The position numbers and the translations under genes are program-made. A model generated the notes under the pieces. The model saw only the letters and a list, made by a program, of their open reading frames with translations. It ran no database searches and was not told the DNA's origin. 64,000 nt of DNA from Candidatus Methylophosphatis haderslevensis (GTDB lineage Bacteria; Pseudomonadota; Gammaproteobacteria; Burkholderiales; Rhodocyclaceae), in NCBI GenBank assembly GCA_016711925.1, contig JADJSA010000010.1, positions 37,041-101,040 of the forward strand, given 5' to 3'. Below, in pieces: positions 37,149 to 47,689 of the stretch (its first letter is position 1; each line of letters opens with the position of its first letter).

Positions 37149-39893
37149 ATGGCGGCGCCTGAACCCGGCCACGAACCCGGGCCATCCGGGCCGACCACGC
37201 GCCGTCTGGCGCCCGGCGAAGATTTCCTCGCCCGCTGCGCCGCGCACATCCTCGCAGCCTGCGAGGCCCGCCTGCCGGACCTGTCCGGCGTCGTCGTGGT
37301 GCTTCCCAACCTGCTGCTGGCGCCCGAACTGCGCCGCGCGATTGCCGTGGCCGCCGGTTGGCAGCTGCTGTTGCCGGGCATCGTCACCCTTTCCGGCTGG
37401 GCCGACCGGCTGCTCGGCGCCGCGGCATGCGACACCCCGGCGCGGCGCCAGATCCGCCTGTTCTCGGTGCTGCGCGACTGGCGCATGCTCGAAGGCAACA
37501 GCCGCTGGCAGATCGCCGATGCCCTGATTGCGCTGTTCGACGAACTCAGCGCGGCGCGGGTCGAACTGCCGCCCGGCGAGCAAGCGCTAGCCGAAAGACT
37601 TTCGGCAGGCTATGGCACCGGGATTGCGGAGCCGCTGTCCTTCGAGGCGCGCCTGGTGCACGCGCTGTGGCTGGCCGACCGGGACGGCGCCCCCTCGCTG
37701 CCTGCCGCGCGTTGCCTTGCCCTGGGCGAACTGGCGCAGAGTGCGCAGGCGCCCTTGTTCGTCGTCTGCGATGGCGAGCCGCCGCCCGACCAGCGGGTGT
37801 TCTTCCATGCCTGGGCGCGGCGAGCTCCGGTCGAATTGTTCGTGCCCGACCGCCGGCTGGCGAACGGCGGGGCGGATTCGCCCTCAGCCGTGCTCAATGC
37901 CGCCTGGCCGCCCGACCCGGTCGAGGCGCCGCTGATCGAGCGGGCCGCCGCTCTGCGCAACGCAACGACGCCTTCGCTGGCCGGCCGCGTCGCGCTGGTA
38001 GCCGCCGATTCTCTGGAGGCGCTGGCGCGCCACACCGCCCTGCAGGTACGCGCCTGGCTTGCCGAGGGGCGTACGACGATCGCATTGATCGCCGCCGACC
38101 GCGTGGCTGCCCGCCGCGCCCGCGCCCTGCTCGAGCGCGATGACATCCTGGTCGCCGACGAAACCGGATGGAAGCTCGCCACCACGCGCGCCGCCGCATT
38201 GGTAGACGCCTGGCACGAAGTGGTCGCCGGCGACGGCTACCACCGTTCGCTGCTCGATCTGCTCAAGTCGCCGTTCGTTGCCGCGGGACTCGACCCGGCG
38301 CAGCGTGCGGCGGCAATCGACGGCATCGAACTCCATCTCGCCCGGCGCAACATCGCCGCCGGGCTCGATGTGCTGGCCGCATCGCTGGATGCCGAGACGG
38401 ACCGGCCGCATCTGGCGGCGGCACGGGCGCTGACGCGCGCGATTCTCGCCGCGCGCGACGCGTTTGCCCGCACCTCGGCCGAGCCGTCGCGCTGGATCGC
38501 GCGGCTGCTGGCGGTGTTCGACGCGCTGGATGCGCGGGCCGCACTGGCCAATGATGCCGCCGGTGCCGATCTGCTCGACCTGTTGCGCTCGCGTGCGGCG
38601 GAACTCGACGGCACCGGGCGGCGCCTGGACTTCGCCGAATGGCGCGAATGGCTGGATCGGCAGCTCGAGGCCGCGACGTTCCGCGACAGCTCGATCGACA
38701 GCCCGGTCGTGATGACACACCTGGCGGCGGCGCGACTGCGCCATTTCGATGCGGCCATCGTGATCGGCGCCGACCGCCAGCATCTCGCGCCGGGCGAACC
38801 GGCGGCGCTGCTGTCGCACGAGGCCGTGCGGCGCGAACTGGGTTTGCCCGGCCGCGAGGAGACGCGCGCCCGCTTGCGTGACGACCTGTCGCTGCTGATC
38901 GCGAATTCGGATCGCCTGTGCATCGCCTGGCAGGCGATGCAGGCCGACGAACGCTGCCTGCCGGCGGTGGAGGTCGAATTGTTGGCGCTGGTCCATCGCG
39001 CCGCGTTCGGTGACGACTTGCATCGCGCCGCGCTCGGCGGCCGCCCGCCCTGCGCCGACCCGACGCTGGCGCCGCAGCGGCGGCCCGCGCCGGCCCTGGC
39101 GGCGGCTGACGTGCCGCAGCGCGTATCGGCGAGCGGCTACCAGAGCCTGGTCGACTGCCCGTACCAGTATTTCACCCGCCATGTACTGGGCTTGGGCGAG
39201 CGCGAGGAAGTGAGCGAGGCGCTGGAGAAGCGCGACTACGGCGAACGGTTGCATGCGATCCTGGCCGACTTTCATCGGCGCTATCCGGTTGTTGCGGATC
39301 ATGACGATGCGCTTTTGCTGGTCGATCTGGAGGCGCAAAGCCGGGCAGCCTTCGCGGCCGAGATCGAACGCAACGCGCTGGAACTCGGCTGGCTCGAACG
39401 CTGGCTGCGCCGCCTGCCGGCCTATCTCGCCTGGCAGCGCGAGCGCGAGGCGGTCGGGTGGCGATTCTCGCTGGCCGAAGCGCGCCGTGACATGACTTTC
39501 GAGCTGGCTGACGGCGCGCCGCTGCGCCTCGAAGGGCGGCTCGATCGCGTCGATGCCGGCGCCCGCGGCGCTCTCGCCGTGCTCGACTACAAGACGCAGC
39601 CGGTGGCCACGCTCGATGCCCGTCTCAAGTCGGCGGGCGAGGACGTGCAGTTGGCGGTCTACACCATTCTGCAGGGCGAGGCGGTGACCCAGGCGGCCTA
39701 CGTCGCGCTCGATGACAGCGTCAAGTCGCGCGAGCTTGCCGACCCCCAGATGGCGGCCGCCGACCAGTACCAGCGTCTGGTCGATGCCTTTTCCGCAATG
39801 CGCGACGGCGCGCCGCTGCCGGCCCACGGCACGCCGCGGGTTTGCCGCCATTGCGCGGCGCGCGGCCTGTGCCGGCGCGACTGGTTCGCATGA
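37149..39893 (+). CDS. AddB-like PD-(D/E)XK nuclease, helicase-like subunit
   Basis: 914 aa. The N-terminal 600 residues have a UvrD-like layout without a Walker A motif (VVVLPNLLLAPELRRAIAVA), as in AddB. The C-terminal third is a nuclease: SGYQSLVDCPYQYFTRHVLG, RLDRVDAG and LAVLDYKTQPVAT carry the D..D/E..K residues, and a Cys in DCPYQ plus VCRHCAARGLC give four ligands for the 4Fe-4S cluster typical of AddB. Its stop overlaps the start of the AddA-like gene (ATGA), so both are made together. The pair resects double-strand breaks for RecA loading. Confidence 0.88.
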   Translation: MAAPEPGHEPGPSGPTTRRLAPGEDFLARCAAHILAACEARLPDLSGVVVVLPNLLLAPELRRAIAVAAGWQLLLPGIVTLSGWADRLLGAAACDTPARRQIRLFSVLRDWRMLEGNSRWQIADALIALFDELSAARVELPPGEQALAERLSAGYGTGIAEPLSFEARLVHALWLADRDGAPSLPAARCLALGELAQSAQAPLFVVCDGEPPPDQRVFFHAWARRAPVELFVPDRRLANGGADSPSAVLNAAWPPDPVEAPLIERAAALRNATTPSLAGRVALVAADSLEALARHTALQVRAWLAEGRTTIALIAADRVAARRARALLERDDILVADETGWKLATTRAAALVDAWHEVVAGDGYHRSLLDLLKSPFVAAGLDPAQRAAAIDGIELHLARRNIAAGLDVLAASLDAETDRPHLAAARALTRAILAARDAFARTSAEPSRWIARLLAVFDALDARAALANDAAGADLLDLLRSRAAELDGTGRRLDFAEWREWLDRQLEAATFRDSSIDSPVVMTHLAAARLRHFDAAIVIGADRQHLAPGEPAALLSHEAVRRELGLPGREETRARLRDDLSLLIANSDRLCIAWQAMQADERCLPAVEVELLALVHRAAFGDDLHRAALGGRPPCADPTLAPQRRPAPALAAADVPQRVSASGYQSLVDCPYQYFTRHVLGLGEREEVSEALEKRDYGERLHAILADFHRRYPVVADHDDALLLVDLEAQSRAAFAAEIERNALELGWLERWLRRLPAYLAWQREREAVGWRFSLAEARRDMTFELADGAPLRLEGRLDRVDAGARGALAVLDYKTQPVATLDARLKSAGEDVQLAVYTILQGEAVTQAAYVALDDSVKSRELADPQMAAADQYQRLVDAFSAMRDGAPLPAHGTPRVCRHCAARGLCRRDWFA

Positions 39894-42800
39894 GCGCCGG
39901 TCCAGCCCACAGCGTCGCCGCAGCGCAGTTCGACACCCGGGCCGCGCTCGACCCGCAGGCCAGTGTGGTGGTCGAGGCCTGCGCTGGCAGCGGCAAGACC
40001 TGGCTGCTGGTCTCGCGCATCATCCGCCTGCTGCTCGATGGCGTGGCGCCCGGGCGGATCCTGGCGATCACCTTCACCCGCAAGGCGGCGCGCGAGATCG
40101 AGGCGCGGCTGGCCGACTGGCTGCGCGAGCTGGCGACCGGCAGCGACGCGGTGGTGGCGGCCTTCATCGCCGATCGCGGACTGGCCCCGGAGGCCGCCCG
40201 CGAATGCCTGCCGCGCGCGCGTGGCTTGCTGCAGGCGGTGCTCGATGCGCAGCCGGCGATGACGATCACCACCTTTCACGGCTGGTTCGCCCGCATCGTC
40301 GGCGCCGCGCCGCTGACCAGCGGGCTGGCCGGCATGACGTTGCTCGAATCCGCGCGGCAGACGGTCGACGAAGCCTGGCAGCAGTTTGCCCGCCGCTGCG
40401 CGCGTACGCCAGATTCGCCGGCCGCACAGTCACTGCGCTGGCTGCTGGGCGAGATAGGCATCGCCAACACGCGCGCGCTGCTCGGGCGGTTTCTGGCGCG
40501 GCGAGTCGAATGGCATGCGTTGTGCGAAGGCCGGGATTTCGCCGCGGTGATTGAGGACTTGCGGGCGCTTCATGCGGCGCGCGATCCGGCCGAGTCCCGG
40601 GCGGCGTTTCTCGCCGGCTGGTGTGCGGATCTGGAAACCTTCGCCCGGTTGCTGGTGGCCAACCAGATCCCGACTGACATGCAGCCGGGATCGGCGTTGC
40701 AAACCGCCCTGGCCGGCGCCGCCGATGACGCGCTGTTCGACAGCGCCTGCGCGGCGCTGCTGACGCAAAAGGGCGATCCGCGCACGCGCAAGACCAACAA
40801 GGCGATGGAAGGGCGGCTCGGGGTGGACGGCGCGCGGTGCCTGGTCGACCTGCAAGTGCAACTGGCGCAGGCAGCGATCGAGACGCGCCTGGAAATTGCC
40901 GAGGCGCGGGCGTTCGAAATCAACCGGCATGGCCTGACCGCCGGCGCGGCGTTGCTCGAATTGCTGGAACGGCACAAACACGATCGGCGGCTGATGGATT
41001 TCGCCGATCTCGAATGGCATGCCGACCGCCTGTTGCGCGACGCGGCGCAAGCCGGCTTCATCCAGGCCCGGCTCGATGCACGCTATCGGCATATCCTGCT
41101 CGACGAGTTCCAGGACACCAATCCGCTGCAATGGCGCGTCCTGCGGGCTTGGCTCGATGCCTACGATCCGACGCAGGACAAGCCGCGGGTATTCATGGTC
41201 GGCGACCCGAAGCAGTCGATCTACCGCTTTCGCCGTGCCGAACCGCGCATCTTCACCGCGGCGACGGAGTTGCTCGCGCGAGAATTCGGGGCCGCTCGGC
41301 TGCCCAACGATGCGACCTTTCGCAATGCGCCGGCCATCGTCGATGTCGTGAACGAAGTGTTCTCGCAGGAACCCCTGTTTGCGTTTCGCCGCCAGACTGC
41401 CCGGCATGGCGGCATGCCCGGGCGCGTCGAGGTGTTGCCGCCGGTGACCGCGGCGAGCAGCGATCCGGAGACGAGCCATGGATTGCGCGATCCGCTGACC
41501 GCCGCGCTGGATGCGGCGGAAGACCGGCGCCATGCCGGGGAAGCCGCCCTGCTCGCCGCGCGCATCGTGGAGATGGTCGGGCAGTGGGAAGTGATGGACC
41601 AAGGCCGCCCGCGCGCCGCCCGCTACGACGATGTGCTGGTGCTGTGTCGGCGGCGCACCCGGCTTGCCGAGTACGAGCGCGCATTGCGCGATGCCGGGAT
41701 TCCCTACGTGACTTCCAGCCGCGGCGGCCTGTTGCGCACGCTCGAAGCGCAGGATCTGTGCGCGCTGCTGCGCTTTCTCGCCTCGCCGGCCGACGACCTC
41801 GCGCTCGCCCACGCATTGCGCGCGCCGCTGCTCGCCCTGGGCGACGATGATCTGCTGCACATCGCCCGCACCGGCGATGGCGCATCGAGCTGGTGGCTGC
41901 GCCTCTGCCAGGCGGCACAGGGCTTGGCCGGTGGCGCCGGCGGGCCGGGCGCGGCAATCGTCCGCGCGCAGCGCCTGCTCGCGCGTTGGCTGGATCTGGC
42001 CGGCCGGCTGCCGGTGCACGACCTGCTCGACCGCATCTACTTCGAAGGCGAGATCGCCGCGCGCACGCGCGCCGTGGTGCCACCCGCCGCTTGGCCCAGC
42101 GTTGCCGCCAACCTAGAGGCGTTCATCGGCGCCTCGCTGCAGCTCGATGCGGCGCGCTACCCGAGTCTCCCGCGCTTCATCGACGAGATGGCGCGCCTCG
42201 AAGAATCCGCCGACGAGGCGCCCGACGAGGGTGTGATCGGTGCCGATGGCGGCGATGCGGCGCTCGGCCGGGTGCGCATCATGACCATCCATGGCGCCAA
42301 GGGGCTCGAAGCGCCGGTAGTCTGGCTGATTGATGCGCATTCCACGCAGACTCCCGCCGACGCCTACCGCGTGCTGCTGGACTGGCCGCCGCAGGACGAC
42401 CGGCCGGTCCATTTCTCCTTCGCCGGGCGCAAGGACGAAACCGGCGGCCGCCGCGGCGCGCTGCTGGCGGCCGAGGCCGAGGCCGCCGCGCGCGAAGATC
42501 TCAACCTGCTCTATGTCGCATTGACCCGGGCCGCGCAGTACCTGTTCGTCAGCGGCGTGGCGGAGGCGAGGCCCGGCCAGAAAGTCAGTGCCTGGCAACG
42601 GGTCGCCGATGCCGTCGGGCGGCTGGTGCCGGGCAGCCTGGTGTATGGCGATCCGCCGCGCAGCATTGCGGCGCCGCGCCAGACAATTGTGCCGGCCGTT
42701 GCGCCCGGCCCGGATGCGGCCGTCGCGGTCGGCATGCGCCGTCCGGCAGCGAGCCTCGGCCAGCGCTACGGCCTGCGGCTGCATGCCCTGCTCGAGCGGG

Positions 42801-43177
42801 CCGGCACGGCGCCGGCGCCGCGCCCGGCCGGTCCGGCGCCGCCTGCGGCGGAAGACGAGGCGATCGAGCGCCAGGTGCAGGCGATCCTGGCAGCGGCGGA
42901 GTTGCAGCCGTTTTTCGATCCGGCGCGTTACCTGCGCGCCTTCAACGAGGTCGAACTGACGCTGGCCGACGGCAACTGCGGGCGCATCGACCGGCTGGTC
43001 GAATGCCCGGACGGCTGGTGGGTGCTCGACTACAAGACCGGCGCGCCCGATTCGGCCCCGCTGGACCAGTACCGCCGCCAGCTCGCCGGCTATCGCGAGG
43101 CGGTGGCGCAAATGTTTCCCGGCCGCCCGGTGCGCTGCGTTTTGATCTTCGGCAACGCGCGGCGAATCGATCTGTAA
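39890..43177 (+). CDS. AddA-like UvrD/Rep-family helicase-nuclease
   Basis: 1095 aa from ATG 39890, overlapping the AddB-like stop. Helicase motifs: Walker A ACAGSGKTWLL (residues 30-37), motif Ia TFTRKAAREI, motif II LLDEFQDTNPLQW (about 405), motif III MVGDPKQSIYRFRRA (about 437), motif V MTIHGAKGLEAPVVWL (about 798), motif VI LLYVALTRAAQYLFV (about 874). The C-terminal nuclease has GRIDRLVE and WWVLDYKTGAP (about 1046). Together with the AddB-like protein it would form a dual-nuclease RecBCD substitute. No recB, recC or recD is in the window. Confidence 0.92.
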   Translation: MSAGPAHSVAAAQFDTRAALDPQASVVVEACAGSGKTWLLVSRIIRLLLDGVAPGRILAITFTRKAAREIEARLADWLRELATGSDAVVAAFIADRGLAPEAARECLPRARGLLQAVLDAQPAMTITTFHGWFARIVGAAPLTSGLAGMTLLESARQTVDEAWQQFARRCARTPDSPAAQSLRWLLGEIGIANTRALLGRFLARRVEWHALCEGRDFAAVIEDLRALHAARDPAESRAAFLAGWCADLETFARLLVANQIPTDMQPGSALQTALAGAADDALFDSACAALLTQKGDPRTRKTNKAMEGRLGVDGARCLVDLQVQLAQAAIETRLEIAEARAFEINRHGLTAGAALLELLERHKHDRRLMDFADLEWHADRLLRDAAQAGFIQARLDARYRHILLDEFQDTNPLQWRVLRAWLDAYDPTQDKPRVFMVGDPKQSIYRFRRAEPRIFTAATELLAREFGAARLPNDATFRNAPAIVDVVNEVFSQEPLFAFRRQTARHGGMPGRVEVLPPVTAASSDPETSHGLRDPLTAALDAAEDRRHAGEAALLAARIVEMVGQWEVMDQGRPRAARYDDVLVLCRRRTRLAEYERALRDAGIPYVTSSRGGLLRTLEAQDLCALLRFLASPADDLALAHALRAPLLALGDDDLLHIARTGDGASSWWLRLCQAAQGLAGGAGGPGAAIVRAQRLLARWLDLAGRLPVHDLLDRIYFEGEIAARTRAVVPPAAWPSVAANLEAFIGASLQLDAARYPSLPRFIDEMARLEESADEAPDEGVIGADGGDAALGRVRIMTIHGAKGLEAPVVWLIDAHSTQTPADAYRVLLDWPPQDDRPVHFSFAGRKDETGGRRGALLAAEAEAAAREDLNLLYVALTRAAQYLFVSGVAEARPGQKVSAWQRVADAVGRLVPGSLVYGDPPRSIAAPRQTIVPAVAPGPDAAVAVGMRRPAASLGQRYGLRLHALLERAGTAPAPRPAGPAPPAAEDEAIERQVQAILAAAELQPFFDPARYLRAFNEVELTLADGNCGRIDRLVECPDGWWVLDYKTGAPDSAPLDQYRRQLAGYREAVAQMFPGRPVRCVLIFGNARRIDL

Positions 43178-43293
43178 GTCGACGCCGGGCTTTCGCGACG
43201 ACAGGCGATGGAATACCATGCCTGCGGGCGGCCGTTTTCGGGGCGGCCGGCGGCGTTGGCCATGACAAGTATGAAGACCGGACGGAGGAAGAC

Positions 43294-43746
43294 ATGCTGG
43301 TAAAGGAAATTCTTGCGATCAAGGGTGCAGTGCTCTACACGATTGCGCCGGACAAGACGCTCGGCGAGGCGGTCACGACCATGAACGACCTCGATGTCGG
43401 CTCGCTCGTGGTGTTCGATCACGGGCGCATGTCGGGCATGCTGACGTTCCGCGAAGTGCTGCGTGCGGTCGGCCGCACCGGCAGCGGCTGGGTCGCGGTG
43501 CCGGTGTCGCAGGTGATGAAGGCCGATCCGATGCGCACTACGCCGGATGCGCCGATCGAGCAACTGCGCCGCGAGATGGTCGAGAAGCATCAGCGTTATA
43601 TCCCCGTCATGGACGGCGATACGCTGCAGGGCGTGCTGTCGTTCCACGACGTTGCCAAGGCGATTCTCGAGGAGCAGGGTTTCGAGAACAAGATGCTCAA
43701 GAGCTACATTCACGACCATCCGGCCGGCGCCGGTTCAGCCGCCTGA
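43294..43746 (+). CDS. CBS-domain protein
   Basis: 150 aa from ATG 43294, preceded by GGAGGA. Two CBS domains: residues about 8-62 (LYTIAPDKTLGEAVTTMNDL, GSLVVFDHGRMSGMLTFREV) and about 76-130 (ADPMRTTPDAPIEQLRREMV, KHQRYIPVMDGDTLQGVLSF). Stand-alone CBS pairs sense adenine nucleotides such as AMP or ATP and regulate a partner; none is identifiable here. It lies between addA and fadD on the same strand, with gaps of about 115 bases either side, so it may be a single-gene unit. Confidence 0.92.
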   Translation: MLVKEILAIKGAVLYTIAPDKTLGEAVTTMNDLDVGSLVVFDHGRMSGMLTFREVLRAVGRTGSGWVAVPVSQVMKADPMRTTPDAPIEQLRREMVEKHQRYIPVMDGDTLQGVLSFHDVAKAILEEQGFENKMLKSYIHDHPAGAGSAA

Positions 43747-43858
43747 CCCGCTTGGCTGCGCGCGGGCTGCCGGGGGGCCGGCTGCGCGCTGCCGAACCGG
43801 CTCGATCCGGTTCGCGGAACACAACGACAAACAATAAACCTGCTGCAACGAGGAGACA

Positions 43859-45532
43859 ATGGAAAAGATCTGGCTGAAGAGCTACCCCCCCGGCGTGCCC
43901 GCCGATATCGACATCAGCGGCTTCAATTCGCTGGGCGACGTGTTCGCGCGCAGCGTCAGGCTCTACGGATCGCGGACGGCCTACGTCTGCATGGACAAGG
44001 CCATCACTTTCGACGAACTCGATCGCCTGACCGCGCAGTTCGCCGGATTCCTGCAGGGCGAACTCGGTCTGCCCAAGGGCGCCCGGGTGGCGATCATGAT
44101 GCCCAACGTGCTGCAGTACCCGATCGCCGCCTTCGGCGCGTTGCGTGCCGGCTATGTGGTGGTCAACGTCAATCCGTTGTACACGCCGCGCGAGCTTGAA
44201 CACCAGTTGAAGGATTCGGGCGCCGTGGCGATCGTCATCGTCGAGAATTTCTGCACCACGCTGCAGCAGGTTCTCAAGAACACGCCGGTCAAGACGGTGG
44301 TGACCACCGGGCTGGGCGACATGCTGGGGTTTCCCAAGAGCGCGATCGTCAACTTCGTCATCAAGCATGTGAAGAAGATGGTGCCGGCATGGAGCATGCC
44401 GGAGGCGATCGGCTTTCGCGACGCGCTCACCCGCGGCGCGCGGCATGCGCTGAAGCCGGTGCAGGTGACGCTCGACGATCTGGCGTTCCTCCAATACACC
44501 GGCGGCACCACCGGCGTGGCCAAGGGGGCGATGCTGACCCATCGCAACATCGTCTCCAACCTCTCGCAGGCTTACGAATGGATCAAGCCGTTCGTGCGCG
44601 AGGGCGGGGAGATCATCGTCACCGCGCTGCCGCTCTATCACATCTTCGCCCTGACGGCGAACTGCCTGACCTTCCTCCGGCTGGGCGCGACCAACGTCCT
44701 GATACCCAATCCGCGCGACATTCCGGGGCTGGTGAAGGAGTTCGCAAAACACCGGTTCTCGGTTTTCACCGGGGTCAACACGCTGTTCAACGCGCTGCTC
44801 AACGATCCGGGTTTCGCCACGCTCGATTTCTCGACGTTGCGGGTCACGCTCGGCGGCGGCATGGCGGTGCAAAAGGCGGTGGCCGACCGCTGGCGCGCGG
44901 TGACCGGGACGCCGCTGATCGAAGCCTACGGGCTGACCGAAACCTCGCCCGCCGCCACCATGAATCCGATGACGCTCACGGAATACAACGGCTCGATCGG
45001 CCTGCCGGTGCCGGGCACCGAAGTCACGATACGCGATGACGACGGCAAGGATCTCCCGCTCGGCCAGGCCGGCGAATTGTGCGTGCGCGGCCCGCAGGTG
45101 ATGAAGGGCTATTACAACCGGCCCGACGAAACCGCCAAGGTGCTGATGGCCGACGGATTCCTGCGCACCGGCGACGTGGCGGTGATCGACGAGCAGGGTT
45201 TCGTGCGCATCGTCGATCGCAAGAAGGACATGATCCTGGTCTCCGGCTTCAACGTCTATCCGAACGAAGTCGAAGCGGTGGTCGCCATGCACCCGGGCGT
45301 GCTCGAAGTGGCCGCCATCGGCGTGCCCGACGAGAAGTCGGGCGAGGCGGTGAAGGTGTTCATCGTGCGCAAGGACCCGTCGCTGACCGCCGATGCGGTG
45401 CTCGCCCATTGCCGCGAGAACATGACCGGCTACAAGATCCCGCGCTTCGTCGAGTTCCGCGAAGAACTGCCCAAGACCAACGTCGGCAAGATTCTGCGCC
45501 GCGCCCTGCGCGACGAACACAAGCCGGGCTGA
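43859..45532 (+). CDS. fadD: Long-chain-fatty-acid-CoA ligase
   Basis: 557 aa. ATG 43859 follows GAGGAG. Acyl-adenylate synthetase with the P-loop YTGGTTGVAKGAML (about 213), motif A6 EAYGLTETSPAATMNPM, A7 LRTGDVAVIDEQGFVRIVDR, A8 ILVSGFNVYPNEVE and a C-terminal Lys in TNVGKILRRALRDE. The size and SMPEAIGFRDAL-type linker fit proteobacterial FadD. It activates exogenous fatty acids to acyl-CoA at the inner membrane for beta-oxidation or lipid synthesis. It is monocistronic here, followed by a gene-free repeat region. Confidence 0.93.
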   Translation: MEKIWLKSYPPGVPADIDISGFNSLGDVFARSVRLYGSRTAYVCMDKAITFDELDRLTAQFAGFLQGELGLPKGARVAIMMPNVLQYPIAAFGALRAGYVVVNVNPLYTPRELEHQLKDSGAVAIVIVENFCTTLQQVLKNTPVKTVVTTGLGDMLGFPKSAIVNFVIKHVKKMVPAWSMPEAIGFRDALTRGARHALKPVQVTLDDLAFLQYTGGTTGVAKGAMLTHRNIVSNLSQAYEWIKPFVREGGEIIVTALPLYHIFALTANCLTFLRLGATNVLIPNPRDIPGLVKEFAKHRFSVFTGVNTLFNALLNDPGFATLDFSTLRVTLGGGMAVQKAVADRWRAVTGTPLIEAYGLTETSPAATMNPMTLTEYNGSIGLPVPGTEVTIRDDDGKDLPLGQAGELCVRGPQVMKGYYNRPDETAKVLMADGFLRTGDVAVIDEQGFVRIVDRKKDMILVSGFNVYPNEVEAVVAMHPGVLEVAAIGVPDEKSGEAVKVFIVRKDPSLTADAVLAHCRENMTGYKIPRFVEFREELPKTNVGKILRRALRDEHKPG

Positions 45533-45935
45533 AGCTGCGGCGCCGCTCGCGGGCGGCGCGTCGATTCGCTCCGCGGCGGGTGGCCGCGCCCGCCACCCGC
45601 CGGAGAGCCGCATGAAATGGCGGTTTACGGGCTGCCTGCCCTGAGAGCCCAGAACCACGCGCTTTCCAGCCTTGCATGCCTGTAGAGCGCCTATCCACGC
45701 GGCTTCCAGGCCGGCCATCGGGAGCGCTGGGCCGCTCAAGTTCGCGCAAGCTGACGCAAGCCTTGCCGGATCGGCTGCAGAGGATGCCCGCGCGCGCCGG
45801 CCGGCGCACTCAAGCAAGGGCGCGAACGTGCCGAAATCCATCGGGAAGCCCGGCCTTGCCGGCCGATCGCAGGGGCAAAAGGCCCTATCATGCGTACGTT
45901 GTCTCAAGAATTCCTCCGTTCGATCCGCGCCACAC
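45533..45935. other. Gene-free stretch between fadD and the TPR-GGDEF gene
   Basis: 403 bases containing repeat locus 6 (45605-45712) and no supported gene. The promoter of the GGDEF gene is expected in 45830-45930; no clear hexamers were recognised. Confidence 0.5.
45605..45712. repeat. Dispersed palindromic repeat, locus 6
   Basis: GAGCCGCATGAAATGGCGG, then GGGCTGCCTGCCCTGAGAG, then TGCATGCCTGTAGAGCGCCT and ATCCACGCGGCTTCCAGG. The arms are inverted over about 70 bases and slightly diverged. Confidence 0.7.
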
Positions 45936-47594
45936 ATGAGTACGATCTCGACCGAAGGCGCTGCGCGCCGCAGCCCCGGCCTCGCCGACGATGCCGAAAC
46001 GTACGACGCACTGATGGCCCGTTCCGAGCACTGCCGTCAGGTCGGGGACCACAGCACCGGGAGGGAATGCGCAAAAAAGGCGGCGGCAATCGCACTCGCC
46101 GAGGGTGATGCGCACCGTCGCGCCGACGCGCTATCCCGAATTTCCGTGCACAGCGCGCGCTTGTCCGAACTCGAACAGGCGGTTCGCGCGGGCAAAGAGG
46201 CGCTGCGGATTTACGAGTCGGTCGACGATATGTTGGGCGCATCGCGAACCAATGCCATTCTGGCTTTTGCGTTCTACCTTGCGGACCTGCTGAGCGAAGC
46301 CGCGGCGCACGGGATCGAGGCACAACGTCAGGCACTCGCGTGTGGCGACGCGCAGGCACAACGCTGGGCCAGCCTGCGACTGTCCATGGTCTATGACGCC
46401 ATGGGGCAGACAGAAACCGCGATCGGCTTTGCTGAGCGCGCACTGGCGGGCGCCCGCCAGTGCGGCGATGCCGAAACGCTGTTCGCGGCATTGAACAATC
46501 TGGCGGAAATCTACTACGACAACTGCGTGGACGAGCCGGTCGACAAGCCGGGCCGCGAGGAGTCCCTCGACTTGGCTGTTGCGCGCGCGCGCGAAGCGCT
46601 GGCGGTGGCCCGGGCCGGCCGCAATCCGCACCGCGAAACCTATGCCCTGAACAGCCTCGCCCGACCGCTGATGGCCCTCGGTCACCATGGGAGCGGCGGA
46701 CGTGCTGAACTGGCTCGCACGATTGCCGATACCAACGGGTACCGCTTTCTCTACGTCAGCGCGCTTTTGCTCGTCGCGCGGGGATTTCGCCTGTCGGGGC
46801 GCCCGACCGAAGCGATCGAAGCCTACCGGTCGGTAATCGCGGCCCGCGACCTCGAGGTCATGCTCGAAAGCGAGGCGCACCAGGCGTTGTACGAATTGTT
46901 CAAGGAGAGGGGAGAATTCGAACTCGCGTTGAGCCATCACGAGAAATTCCACAGTCTCAGGACCAGCGAATTGACGGCGCGCGCCGACGGGCAGGGCAAG
47001 CTCTTGATGGTCAAATACGAACTCGAGGCGGCGCAGCAGCAGGCGCGCCGCGCACAACTCGAGGCCGAGATGCAGCGCCTGCGCGCCGAGGAACTCGATC
47101 GCACCGCGCATACCGATCCGCTGACCGGCGCCTGCAACCGGCGCTTCATCGAATTGCACCTGCCGCGGCTGCTGCAGCGCGCGGTGGAGAAATCCCTGCC
47201 TTTGTCGGCGGCAATGCTTGATGTCGATTACTTCAAGCGCATCAACGATCGATTCGGCCACGCCGCGGGCGACCGCGTCCTGATCGACCTGTGCAAAGTC
47301 GTCACGTCGGTCGTGCGCGGCAGCGATATCCTGGTGCGGGTGGGAGGCGAGGAATTTCTCGTGCTTTTCGTGGACACGCCGCTGCAGGTTGCCGGCGGCG
47401 TCTGCGAACGACTGCGCCACCTGGTCGAGTCCCATCCCTGGCACGAGATCGAACCGGCGCTCCAGGTGACGGTCAGCAGCGGCGTTGCGGACTGGGATGG
47501 CGCTGAATCGTCCACCGACTGGATTGCCCGCATCGACGCCGCGCTCTACCGCGCGAAGTCCGGCGGCCGCAACCGGGTCGTCGTCGCCGACTGA
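45936..47594 (+). CDS. Diguanylate cyclase with TPR-like sensor region
   Basis: 552 aa from ATG 45936. No membrane segment. Residues about 20-380 are helical repeats of TPR character (ADALSRISVHSARLSELEQA, TETAIGFAERALAGARQCGD), then a coiled coil (ELEAAQQQARRAQLEAEMQR) and a C-terminal GGDEF domain: DPLTGACNRRF, AMLDVDYFKRINDRFGHAAG and the active site GGEEF at about residue 469. RGSD five residues before GGEEF is an intact inhibitory I-site, so product feedback is expected. A cytosolic c-di-GMP synthase whose input is likely protein binding through the repeats. Confidence 0.93.
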   Translation: MSTISTEGAARRSPGLADDAETYDALMARSEHCRQVGDHSTGRECAKKAAAIALAEGDAHRRADALSRISVHSARLSELEQAVRAGKEALRIYESVDDMLGASRTNAILAFAFYLADLLSEAAAHGIEAQRQALACGDAQAQRWASLRLSMVYDAMGQTETAIGFAERALAGARQCGDAETLFAALNNLAEIYYDNCVDEPVDKPGREESLDLAVARAREALAVARAGRNPHRETYALNSLARPLMALGHHGSGGRAELARTIADTNGYRFLYVSALLLVARGFRLSGRPTEAIEAYRSVIAARDLEVMLESEAHQALYELFKERGEFELALSHHEKFHSLRTSELTARADGQGKLLMVKYELEAAQQQARRAQLEAEMQRLRAEELDRTAHTDPLTGACNRRFIELHLPRLLQRAVEKSLPLSAAMLDVDYFKRINDRFGHAAGDRVLIDLCKVVTSVVRGSDILVRVGGEEFLVLFVDTPLQVAGGVCERLRHLVESHPWHEIEPALQVTVSSGVADWDGAESSTDWIARIDAALYRAKSGGRNRVVVAD

Positions 47595-47689
47595 CCGGGG
47601 CCGGCTGCGCCGAAGCCTCGCCGGCGGCCCCGGCCGTGGTGCGCAAATTCCACCATCGCCGCAGACGCAGCCGCGGAGAAGGGCAGGCC

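Noticed and set aside
43697..45937. A 746-codon minus-strand frame opposite fadD
   Set aside because: Shadow of fadD; composition and lack of domains show it is not coding.
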